Positions 16,909 to 24,300 of a stretch of DNA of 39,467 nucleotides are shown piece after piece. The notes beneath the pieces were generated by a model. That model ran no database searches. It saw only the letters and a list, made by a program, of their open reading frames with translations, and was not told the DNA's origin. The stretch's first letter is position 1; each line of letters opens with the position of its first letter. The translations under genes were made by a program, and so were the position numbers. This stretch comes from Chloroflexota bacterium (lineage in GTDB: Bacteria; Chloroflexota; Chloroflexia; QHBQ01), in contig JANXYP010000183.1 of NCBI GenBank assembly GCA_025355955.1, positions 1 to 39,467 on the forward strand, written 5' to 3'.

Positions 16909-17129
16909 GGGGCGCGGATTTATCGCGCCCTGGTGCAATTAGCCAACGGATTGTAAAAACGGATAATATTACAACCGTAAGATAGGAAAACCAGCCAGCG
17001 GATTAGGTTCAACGGAGAAGCGGAGAAAACGGATTGCGTGCATCGGCTTGACCTCATTAACTTGCCATCTACGGTTGTAATAATAAACCGATTGGGATGG
17101 GCGTAGGGTCGCGGATTTATCGCGCCCTG
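16909..17129. mobile_element. Composite repeat block flanked by two hairpin cores
   Basis: Hairpins with GCGGATTTATCGCG cores lie at 16909-16933 and 17103-17129. Between them, an imperfect inverted repeat of about 24 bp (16960-16983 and 17067-17090, containing ATTACAACCGTA) surrounds a dispersed repeat (16986-17030) that recurs at 28407-28451. The block occupies the spacer between lon and the DUF2283 gene. There is no coding frame. Confidence 0.65.
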
Positions 17130-17144
17130 TTGTGAGCTTACCAC

Positions 17145-17381
17145 TTAGGTCAGAGATAGCTCAGTGCTGATATTAGCCGTTTCGTTGACGAACAAGAGCT
17201 TACCTTTATCGGTGAGCTTAAGCTGCTTGTTGGCGTTGAGCAACTCGATGCCAAAGACGCTGCCATCAGGTGCAACATCCACTACAATGTCATTCCCAAC
17301 CTCTACAGAATCCACCTCCGCATCCTCGTCCCAGAACTGGATGTAGGCAATGTTGTATTCAGGATCATGAGAGAGCTTCAT
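17145..17381 (-). CDS. DUF2283 domain protein (78 aa)
   Basis: The sequence MKLSHDPEYNIAYIQF...VDVAPDGSVFGIELLNA matches the compact DUF2283 family. These are small single-domain proteins of unknown function, sometimes found near toxin-antitoxin or mobile genes. The start at 17381 has AAGGAG eight bases upstream; an earlier frame start at 17420 has no binding site and would add 13 unrelated residues. The gene stands alone between two repeat-rich spacers, with no partner on its strand within 500 bp. Confidence 0.82.
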   Translation of the reverse strand: MKLSHDPEYNIAYIQFWDEDAEVDSVEVGNDIVVDVAPDGSVFGIELLNANKQLKLTDKGKLLFVNETANISTELSLT

Positions 17382-17453
17382 TGGCTTTCTCCTTGACGAA
17401 TATAGGCTATTAAAAGCCAAAAACAGATATTAGGCAAGGGCGTATGCCAAACT

Positions 17454-17544
17454 GGGTGTGTTACGAGTTATTGGGTAAACGTAGGGGCGGGCGGTGGCCC
17501 GCCCTGGTGAGCGAACAAGCTACCCAATAACTTGTAACACACCC
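17454..17544. mobile_element. 91-bp MITE-like element, type H, with 24-bp terminal inverted repeats
   Basis: The ends begin GGGTGTGTTAC and pair over 24 bp with one mismatch. The centre is again the GTAGGGGCG-type hairpin, here with arms GGGCGGGC / GCCCGCCC. Confidence 0.85.
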
Positions 17545-17591
17545 TGCCAAACTGCTCATCATCAACGTTAATGCTTGCGATAGGCGTTGCT

Positions 17592-17868
17592 GCAGTTGCA
17601 GCAGGGCGTATGCTATACGCCCCTACACCAACGTTGCTGGTTACGATGGGCATTAAGGCGGTTGCAGCAGGGGGTATGCGATGCGCCCATACGTCGGCAT
17701 TGGGATTGGGATGGGAATTGTCTAATTTTCGTAGGGGCGTATGGTATACGCCCTCGTGAAGCGCATCAATGCTAATCGCCAGCTAAAAAGTCGGACGACA
17801 TGAGGGGGTACAACTGGCATTGCAGCAGTTGCAGCAGGGCGTATGCCATACGCCCCTACACCAACGTT
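17592..17868. repeat. Duplicated hairpin segment (44-bp direct repeats)
   Basis: A segment from GCAGTTGCAGCAGGGCGTA to CACCAACGTT occurs at 17592-17635 and again at 17825-17868, differing at one base in the hairpin loop (GCTAT versus GCCAT). Confidence 0.85.
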
Positions 17869-17951
17869 CCAAGTGCGCGCATCAGGCGCCTATCGTAATA
17901 ACGAATCCTGGGGTAGGTTGCATCGCATAGCCCTCGTGAAGCGCATCAATG

Positions 17952-20900
17952 CTACTTCGCCGGATTATCGAAAACCTGAACGCGATTGTTGTCGCGATCG
18001 GCAACATAGAGCCTGCCGCTAGGGTCGGTGGCGAGGCCGGAGGGGTTGGCAAACTGGCCCGCGTCGCTGCCAGGGCCGCCCAACAGGCTGATACTGCCAT
18101 CGCTGGTGTTCAGCATATAGATGCCACCCGCCGCATTGTCGCTGATGTAGACCACGTTCTTGTAGCTTGCCAGGTGCATACTGGCAGTGCCGCCGCCGAT
18201 ATTGCCAATCCTCCACTCGGCTACGTACTTGCCGTCGGGGGTATACTTGATGATGCGCTGGTGCAGGTCCACCACGTATACTGAGCCATCATCGCCAACC
18301 GTAACATCGAACGGCTGGTCGGCGCGGTGGGGGTCGATCTTGCCGTTCACGGTGGGGAAGTCCTGGTCGCCGCTGATCACCTTCACCAGGTTATCGTTGG
18401 GGTCAATCTTGATAATGTCGCTACCGCCGGTGTTGGCAATGTAGACGTTGCCTGCGCTGTCTACCGCCAACCCGCTGGGGGCATAGGCGGCAAACTTGTT
18501 GTTGGTATTGCGATGGCCGATCAGCTTGCCGCTATTATCGTAGACTTCCAGCGTCTTGCCCACCGGATCGAGGACGTAGACCTGCCCGCGATTGTCCACT
18601 GCCAGGTCGAACAGGCGGGCCGCGCCCACGACGGTGTCGGGCAGCACAGGCCAGTCGGCCACTTGCTTGCCGCTCTTATCAAACTTGTAAACGTGGGGTG
18701 GCTGATCCTGGCCGACGAATATGTTGCCCTGCAGGTCAACGCCGCTGCCTTGCGGGTGGCTGAATGGCGCTTGCCCGCTGCGGGGAATAACCAGCGCGGG
18801 AGTCTGCTGGGTGGCGAGGCTGGTTGCCACCGGGTAGGGTGCGTTAGCGGGGTTGAAGTCGGTGAGCTGATCCGCACGCCAGATGCTGGGGTCGGGGCGA
18901 AGCGCGCTGCTGGGTATCAGCCCGCTGCCACCTGGTTGCGAAGGATATGACCAGTAGAGTTTGATTGAGCCGAAATCCTGCCGCCACTGATAATCTATCT
19001 CGATCTTGTGCGCGCCAGCGGTGAGCGGCAGCGCCGCACCCGAAAGTGGCTGCTCGCCACCGCGGTCCGGGCCGCCGGACAATATCGGCTGACCGTCAAT
19101 CTTGAGCGTGGTCGCTCCTTCGGCAGTAATGTTGAAGCTGTAGCTATCCGTCCTAGGGGCAATCAGGCTGCCCCGCCAGATGATGGTGAATGGCTGGTTG
19201 GACTGCACCAGGTCGGCAGTGTTCATAAAGCCGATGAAGGGGTCGACGCGGCGGGCGGCCACCGCCTGGCCCAGCGGCGCATATTCACCGATCAGCCCAT
19301 ACTGCTGGCCGGAGAGTGGCCCGTTGTAGAAATAGTTGGCGGGGATGTCGGCCAGCGGCTGGTTGGCAATGCGCCAGCGCAGGCTGATGCGCTGGCTGGC
19401 ATTGGGCAATGCCGCCCGCAAACTGAGGTGGTGCCAGCCCTGGGCGAACACCAGATTGGCGCTGCTACTCGCCTCGCCCGCGCTGAGGTTGAGCCAGGGC
19501 TGCCCATCGAGGTGGAGGCTGACGGGCGCAGGCTTGCCCGCCTGATCGGTGCTCTTTAGCTCCAGCGTGTACAGGCCGTATGCCGGAGCATATAGGTTTC
19601 CTTCCCAGCGGATGCTAGCGGGATAGCTGAGGTCGGGGGGCGGACTATGTGGCGCATCGCTCAGGCTGAAGGAACTGGCAGTTGCCCGCGCCACGCCCGG
19701 CGCGTTAGTCGCCAGGTCTGTGGTGGCGTAGTATCGGGCGGTCAGCGCCTGACTGGAGGCAATCTGGGTGCGCGGCACGACGTAGCTGGTGAAGGCCAGA
19801 CTGTGGTTGGAGACGTAGTTGATTACGCTGCTAGCGCCGTTGGGATAGTATTGCTTGACCGCATCGAGGAACGGCTGATGGTAGGGGAAGATGAGGAAAG
19901 CGGCATCCTTGGTGGGGCGGTCATGGATGGGCAGCAGCGCGGGTGGGTTGAAGAAGTCCGCGCCCTCGACATTAGGAGCGCGATAAGTATTGAGCGCGTA
20001 GCCATAGTAGAACTGGTGCATCCCCATAAAGTAGACATGGTAGCCAGAGCCGAGCGCCGCAATGTAGCGGGCTTGCGTATCGTTGCCGATCCAGGGGAAG
20101 GTGCTGGGGTAGACGGAAAAATAGGTATTGATATTCTGCGCTCCCCAGAGCAATACTACCAGGGCGAGGACAAGGTTGAGATAGGCGGGGCCGGTGCGCG
20201 GCTTGTGTACCACCGGAAGCGGCTTGCGCACCACCCGGGTAGGCAGTTTGGTAGCCGGGGCGCGGCGGGCAAGCGGGCGGGTGGGCAGCCGGGTATCAGC
20301 AGTGGGGCGGTTAGCGGGCCGGGTAGGTAGTCCGCCCACATAAACGCGCCGCGCTGGGTGGGTCGGATACGCGACGGCGCTGCCCACCGTTTGCATCATC
20401 ATATTGCCACCTGGCTGCGCTGTACCTGCCATCGCCAGCGCGGGTTGCGGGCTGGGGGTGAGCGTCCGGCGCAGGGAATGGCTGCGCCGCCGCATCCAGT
20501 TGCGTAGCTCAGGGCGGACGAACCAGCCGGTCTTCTCCGCCTCATAGACAATCTTGTTGAGCAGCACGGCGGGGAACGCAACCCAGGCGGGCGGCAACCC
20601 CGCCAGGCGCAACACATCGGGAGCGCCTACCGTCATCGCCACGGCAATGAACATCCCCGGCCAGAACCAGATGTTGAATAGCATATAGCGGGGGTCGCGC
20701 CAGCGCCAGAGGAAGTAGGCCATCCCCAGGATGGTCAGAATCGCTTCGGTGGGGTTGAGCAAGGGCAGGCCGGTGGTGTAGAAGTAATCGCGGTCGGCGG
20801 TGGCGTTAAGCACCAGGTATGTTACCCTGGTCTGGCTCCAGAGCATCTTGCTCCAGCCCTGGTTCCAGTTCTTGATTACGTTCTGCACCGCCGCGACACT

Positions 20901-22553
20901 AAGCGGGCCTGCCGCTCCCGTGTAGGGCGGGTCGGTGGGCAAGGGGATACCCCAGCGTTGGAAAGTCTCCTGCGCCGCGCCGCCGTAGTTGACATAGACC
21001 GCCTGCATTCGTTCGCCAAAAAGGGTGGGATACTTCAGGGTGTAGCCCAGGATCGGCGCAGCCATGAGCAGAGTAGCGAAAGCGCAGACTGCTATATGCG
21101 ACCAGTAATCGCGCACAAAGCTGAGGCGACGCACGAATAGATAGCCAACCATCAGCACCAGCAGCACGGCGATCAGGCGCGAGGAGGGGTACAGATAGAG
21201 GCTGAAGCCAGCCGCGAGGCCACTCCAGACGAAATCAAGGTAGCGCTTGGTACGCAGCCCCTTGTATAGAAAGTAGAAACAAATCACCCAGCAGGTGGCG
21301 ATTTGCTCGGTACCCTGAGTGTAGCGGCTGAACTGGATTTGCACATCGCTGACTGCCAGCAGCGACGCGCCGATCAGGGCGGTGCGACCCTTGAACATCA
21401 GCCGCAGCAGCAGGTACATGAAGAAAACCGTCACCACCCCGGATAGCGCGGTGGTAAAGCGCAGCGCGGCGATGCTGGTGTCGCCCAGCAGCCACATCCC
21501 CGGCACGATCAAATAGGAGACCATGCTCGGCACGTTATACCAGGGGCCGGGGCCGAGGAAAGGCGCGCCCATGAAGTTGCCATGCTCGATCTGGCGGGCA
21601 ATCAGGCCAAGATAGGCTTCGTCGCCGAACACGCCGGTTGGCACGCCGCCCAGGTTGTAGAGGCGCAGGGCAGCCGCAACCAGGATGATGGCGGCAACCA
21701 GCGCTATCTCCAGGCGATGGTTGGCAAACGCCCAGCCCCCATCTCCGGCGCGGCCATCCTCGTCAATCGCGCCAGCGGCGTACTCGTCGCGGTTGAGCGC
21801 GTTCAGCGGCCAGGTATCGTGGCGCTGTAGCACGCAGGCGAACACCAGCAGGGTGACGCTGATCACCCAGTAGCCGATTGCGCCGAGGTCGTTGCCATTG
21901 TGTCCATCCAGGGGTATCGCCAGCCAGCGGCTTACCCCCAGCCACGCGGTCAACCCTGCGCCAGCGAGTAGCGCAAACCGCCACCAGGGGATGGCGAACA
22001 GGCGGCGGTTAGCGGGTCGCGCCCACGCCACCCGCAGTGCCATCACGATATTGTTCGAGATCGTCGCCGCTTCCGCTGCAGGCGACTGGTAGCTGCCGCT
22101 ACGAAAGAATACCCTGGTTTTATAGGTGAACAGGAAGGCGATCACGATCAGCGAACAGCCAATCAGGTAGAGTTTGGGCGCATCGCCATAATCTTCCTGG
22201 AAGGAGCCATTGAAGCTGCTGTAGATACGCTGGCCGAGCAAGCCGAACCCGATCGCCACCATCGCCAGCCAGAAGCCACAATGCGCGATCAGCCACCGAC
22301 CGATACGACGCAGCCATGCAACCAGCGCCGCCAAATCCTGTCTTGCGCTTATATCGCGGTGCGGCGGCAGCGCAGCTAGCGGCGGGGATGAGGCGGGGAT
22401 GCCCGAACGCGGCTCTTCCCTATGGGGATGGGGGGGTGAGTCCAACTGGAACACATTGGGGAGCAGCGTCGCCTCGGATTCTGATTGGGGTTGGGCAGCA
22501 GCGGTGATCGGTGGGGTAGTCTCTTCCGGCCCGCTGGTTTGGTCGGGTTGCAA
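17952..22553 (-). CDS. Giant membrane glycosyltransferase-type protein with two PA14 domains and NHL propeller (1533 aa)
   Basis: After a polar, Pro-rich N-terminus (1-85) come about 12-14 membrane helices up to residue 700. They have the PMT/ArnT-like acidic loop motif GVFGDEAYLGLIARQ near 310. An Arg/Pro-rich linker (about 738-788) and one further hydrophobic helix (790-812) follow. Two PA14-like carbohydrate-binding domains lie at about 930-1070 (LTARYYATTDLA) and 1084-1222 (QYGLIGEYAPLG, then SYSFNITAEGATTLKIDGQ). NHL blades fill about 1264-1533 (such as GLAVDSAGNVYIANTGGSDI). The start is TTG at 22551-22553, with GGAAGG about 12 bases upstream; no closer alternative exists. It is probably a polyprenyl-linked sugar transferase whose external part binds glycan. 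The exact three-part fusion is unfamiliar to me. Confidence 0.87.
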   Translation of the reverse strand: MQPDQTSGPEETTPPITAAAQPQSESEATLLPNVFQLDSPPHPHREEPRSGIPASSPPLAALPPHRDISARQDLAALVAWLRRIGRWLIAHCGFWLAMVAIGFGLLGQRIYSSFNGSFQEDYGDAPKLYLIGCSLIVIAFLFTYKTRVFFRSGSYQSPAAEAATISNNIVMALRVAWARPANRRLFAIPWWRFALLAGAGLTAWLGVSRWLAIPLDGHNGNDLGAIGYWVISVTLLVFACVLQRHDTWPLNALNRDEYAAGAIDEDGRAGDGGWAFANHRLEIALVAAIILVAAALRLYNLGGVPTGVFGDEAYLGLIARQIEHGNFMGAPFLGPGPWYNVPSMVSYLIVPGMWLLGDTSIAALRFTTALSGVVTVFFMYLLLRLMFKGRTALIGASLLAVSDVQIQFSRYTQGTEQIATCWVICFYFLYKGLRTKRYLDFVWSGLAAGFSLYLYPSSRLIAVLLVLMVGYLFVRRLSFVRDYWSHIAVCAFATLLMAAPILGYTLKYPTLFGERMQAVYVNYGGAAQETFQRWGIPLPTDPPYTGAAGPLSVAAVQNVIKNWNQGWSKMLWSQTRVTYLVLNATADRDYFYTTGLPLLNPTEAILTILGMAYFLWRWRDPRYMLFNIWFWPGMFIAVAMTVGAPDVLRLAGLPPAWVAFPAVLLNKIVYEAEKTGWFVRPELRNWMRRRSHSLRRTLTPSPQPALAMAGTAQPGGNMMMQTVGSAVAYPTHPARRVYVGGLPTRPANRPTADTRLPTRPLARRAPATKLPTRVVRKPLPVVHKPRTGPAYLNLVLALVVLLWGAQNINTYFSVYPSTFPWIGNDTQARYIAALGSGYHVYFMGMHQFYYGYALNTYRAPNVEGADFFNPPALLPIHDRPTKDAAFLIFPYHQPFLDAVKQYYPNGASSVINYVSNHSLAFTSYVVPRTQIASSQALTARYYATTDLATNAPGVARATASSFSLSDAPHSPPPDLSYPASIRWEGNLYAPAYGLYTLELKSTDQAGKPAPVSLHLDGQPWLNLSAGEASSSANLVFAQGWHHLSLRAALPNASQRISLRWRIANQPLADIPANYFYNGPLSGQQYGLIGEYAPLGQAVAARRVDPFIGFMNTADLVQSNQPFTIIWRGSLIAPRTDSYSFNITAEGATTLKIDGQPILSGGPDRGGEQPLSGAALPLTAGAHKIEIDYQWRQDFGSIKLYWSYPSQPGGSGLIPSSALRPDPSIWRADQLTDFNPANAPYPVATSLATQQTPALVIPRSGQAPFSHPQGSGVDLQGNIFVGQDQPPHVYKFDKSGKQVADWPVLPDTVVGAARLFDLAVDNRGQVYVLDPVGKTLEVYDNSGKLIGHRNTNNKFAAYAPSGLAVDSAGNVYIANTGGSDIIKIDPNDNLVKVISGDQDFPTVNGKIDPHRADQPFDVTVGDDGSVYVVDLHQRIIKYTPDGKYVAEWRIGNIGGGTASMHLASYKNVVYISDNAAGGIYMLNTSDGSISLLGGPGSDAGQFANPSGLATDPSGRLYVADRDNNRVQVFDNPAK

Positions 22554-22724
22554 GGCAGACGTATCCTTCCTGAAGGTAAAGAGCGAGATTGGCTGCCGCC
22601 GGGCAAGCGGCTGCGCCCGCCAAAGGGCTGCGCTATTCTATCATAGGCAGGGGGGTTCGGTCAAGCTGTCGCCTAACTACGATGTATAATAGCAACGGTG
22701 CATAATTATTCCCTAATGTAAAAA

Positions 22725-22755
22725 TTGGCATCGCCACGCACAAATATGGTATAAT
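22725..22755 (+). promoter_or_regulatory. Promoter for recR
   Basis: TTGGCA (22725-22730) and TATAAT (22750-22755) lie 19 bp apart, with TGG preceding the -10. Confidence 0.6.
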
Positions 22756-22810
22756 TAGGCACTAACCTGACCAGCAAATTGAGCCTGAGAACGAGAGCGA
22801 GAACCTTGCA

Positions 22811-23404
22811 ATGACTACGCCCGAACCGATTAGCCGCCTGATCGAGGAGTTTGCCAAGCTGCCAGGGATTGGTCCCAAGAGCGCGGCGCGACTGACCTTC
22901 TACCTGCTACGCAGCGGCAACGCGGCGGAGAACCTGGCCGATGCGCTTACCGATATGCGCCAGCGGATTATCTTCTGCACCACCTGCTTTAACATCACCG
23001 AGCAGAACCCCTGTGCTATCTGCGCCAACCCCAACCGCGAACATAGCTGCATCTGCGTGGTCGAAGAGCCGCTCGACGTGTTGGCAATCGAACGCACTGG
23101 CGGCTTCAAGGGGGTGTACCACGTGCTGGGTGGCGCGCTCAACCCCCTCGAAGGGGTGATGGCTGAAGATCTGAAGATCAGCGAGCTGCTCGTTCGTCTG
23201 CGCGGCGGCAAGGTCGAAGAGGTCATCCTCGCCACCAACCCCAACCTGGAAGGTGATGCCACCGCCATGTACCTGCAACGCCAGATCCACTCGCTAAGTA
23301 TCCGCACCACCCGCCTCGCTCGCGGCCTACCTATGGGTGGCGACCTCGAATATGCCGACGAGGTGACGCTCACCCGCGCCTTCGAGGGACGGCGCGAGAT
23401 GTAG
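22811..23404 (+). CDS. recR: Recombination mediator RecR (197 aa)
   Basis: RecR works with RecO (and RecF) to load RecA at single-stranded gaps. The helix-hairpin-helix is at residues 17-25 (LPGIGPKSA). The four-Cys zinc finger is C56, C59, C68 and C71. The TOPRIM domain starts near 80 (ICVVEEPLDVLAIE) and continues through YHVLGG. The C-terminus contains RLARGLPMGGDLEYAD, the usual RecR ending motif. Length is typical. The upstream spacer has a short hexamer repeat (GAGAAC, GAGAGC, GAGAAC) in place of a clear ribosome binding site. The usual upstream neighbour ybaB is absent; a roadblock gene follows. The TAG stop shows that amber is a normal stop here. Confidence 0.97.
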   Translation: MTTPEPISRLIEEFAKLPGIGPKSAARLTFYLLRSGNAAENLADALTDMRQRIIFCTTCFNITEQNPCAICANPNREHSCICVVEEPLDVLAIERTGGFKGVYHVLGGALNPLEGVMAEDLKISELLVRLRGGKVEEVILATNPNLEGDATAMYLQRQIHSLSIRTTRLARGLPMGGDLEYADEVTLTRAFEGRREM

Positions 23405-23407
23405 CGA

Positions 23408-23437
23408 AGGCATGAGGCATGAGCTACGAGGCATCAG
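23408..23437. repeat. Heptamer repeat (AGGCATG-type) after recR
   Basis: Units AGGCATG, AGGCATG, AGCTACG and AGGCATC start three bases after the recR stop codon. Confidence 0.75.
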
Positions 23438-23473
23438 TCTAGTACCGATTTCTGCGATGAGCATTGATGCGTT

Positions 23474-23520
23474 GCGAGATTCTCCCCACCAACCTTCCCT
23501 GCTGGGGGAGGCTTTTTGCC
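23474..23520. mobile_element. Half-copy of inverted-repeat element family K
   Basis: GCGAGATTCTCCCC through GGGGGAGGCTTTTTGCC matches one end of the 4983-5105 element plus its flank, including the outer GGCAAAAAGC. The other half is missing. Confidence 0.65.
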
Positions 23521-23523
23521 ATC

Positions 23524-23554
23524 CAAACCTCAAACCTCAAACCTCAGCACTCAA
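23524..23554. repeat. Heptamer tandem repeat (CAAACCT-type)
   Basis: Units CAAACCT (three times) and CAGCACT are followed by a partial unit. It lies directly beyond the half-element at 23474-23520. The units are close to the reverse complement of the 2579 array. Confidence 0.8.
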
Positions 23555-23562
23555 ATGCCCTA

Positions 23563-23591
23563 TTGCATTTTCCCGCCGCCTCTGCTATACT
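23563..23591 (+). promoter_or_regulatory. Promoter for the roadblock gene
   Basis: TTGCAT (23563-23568) and TATACT (23586-23591) are spaced by 17 bp, 40 bp upstream of the start codon. Confidence 0.6.
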
Positions 23592-23630
23592 CAACATAAC
23601 ATAACGTGACGCATAAAGGGGGACAAGGGC

Positions 23631-24008
23631 ATGGCACTGAGAATTCGCGAGATACTGAGTAGCACGATGGAGAGCATCGAAGGGGCGCAGGCAGCGGGGT
23701 TGGTCGGCACCGACGGCATCGCGGTAGAGATGGTCGAAGCCGAGGCCAATGATCGCGAGGACATGGAGGCCAACGAGGAGATGGCGATCGAGTTGGCCGG
23801 GCTGATGGGCGCGTTGAACCGCTCGGCTGGCAAGCTGGAGGGCGGCAAGATCAAGGATTTCATCATCAACGCAGCGGAGCGCACCTTCATCGCCGCAATG
23901 GTGGACAAGGAATATTTCATGGTCGTGGTCCTCGATGCCGAAGGCAACCAGGGCCGCGCCCTGTTCGAGTTGAAGCGGGCTGTGGGCAAGATGAAGCGCG
24001 AGGTTTAG
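23631..24008 (+). CDS. Roadblock/LC7 domain protein (125 aa)
   Basis: The single alpha/beta domain runs from MALRIREILSSTMESIEGAQAAGLVGTDGIAVEMV through DFIINAAERTFIAAMVDKEYFMVVVLDAEGN, a roadblock/LC7 fold. Bacterial members of this family (MglB-like) often regulate small Ras-like GTPases in polarity or motility. No GTPase gene is adjacent in this window, so the partner is unknown. The start ATG has AAGGGGGACAAGGGC upstream, and the gene has its own promoter. It follows recR by about 230 bp containing repeats, so co-transcription with recR is uncertain. Confidence 0.85.
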   Translation: MALRIREILSSTMESIEGAQAAGLVGTDGIAVEMVEAEANDREDMEANEEMAIELAGLMGALNRSAGKLEGGKIKDFIINAAERTFIAAMVDKEYFMVVVLDAEGNQGRALFELKRAVGKMKREV

Positions 24009-24021
24009 AGCCGATCCGAGC

Positions 24022-24083
24022 AGGGCGAACAACGATTCGCCCCTAAGAACTAATCTGAGCAGGGCGAACAACGGTTCGCCCCT
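24022..24083. repeat. Two tandem hairpin cores (period 39 bp)
   Basis: AGGGCGAAC...TTCGCCCCT occurs at 24022-24044 and 24061-24083, both in the GAGC-AGGGCG context and without outer inverted repeats. It lies 13 bp after the roadblock gene stop. Confidence 0.75.
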
Positions 24084-24115
24084 ACGAATAGCGGATGGCT
24101 TATTGATAGCTTCTT

Positions 24116-24174
24116 ATGCCAATTAGCCGAAGTGATGGTGCATTTCTGTAGGGGCGAACCGTTGTTCGCCCTGG
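24116..24174. mobile_element. Truncated type-A MITE-like element
   Basis: The left end ATGCCAATTAGCCG and the core hairpin are present. The sequence diverges after CGCCCTGG, so the right terminal repeat is missing. Confidence 0.7.
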
Positions 24175-24300
24175 TGTTTGCAGTTTGCAACTTTTCCACA
24201 TCCCCGCACGTTTAATTAGTGCCAACGGAAACAGATTCGACGCGCCTGGCGACCCCGCTATGCGCGTTTTGATTGTGCCATATCCTGTAAGGAGCAAATG

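Larger units (their letters stand above)
17382..17951. other. 570-bp repeat-filled spacer
   Basis: No gene is supported. The spacer contains an H-type element (17454-17544), four more hairpin cores (17603-17626, 17670-17692, 17731-17753, 17836-17859), a near-identical 44-bp repeat pair (from 17592 and 17825, one mismatch) and an exact 24-bp direct repeat (17751-17774 and 17931-17954). Confidence 0.75.
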
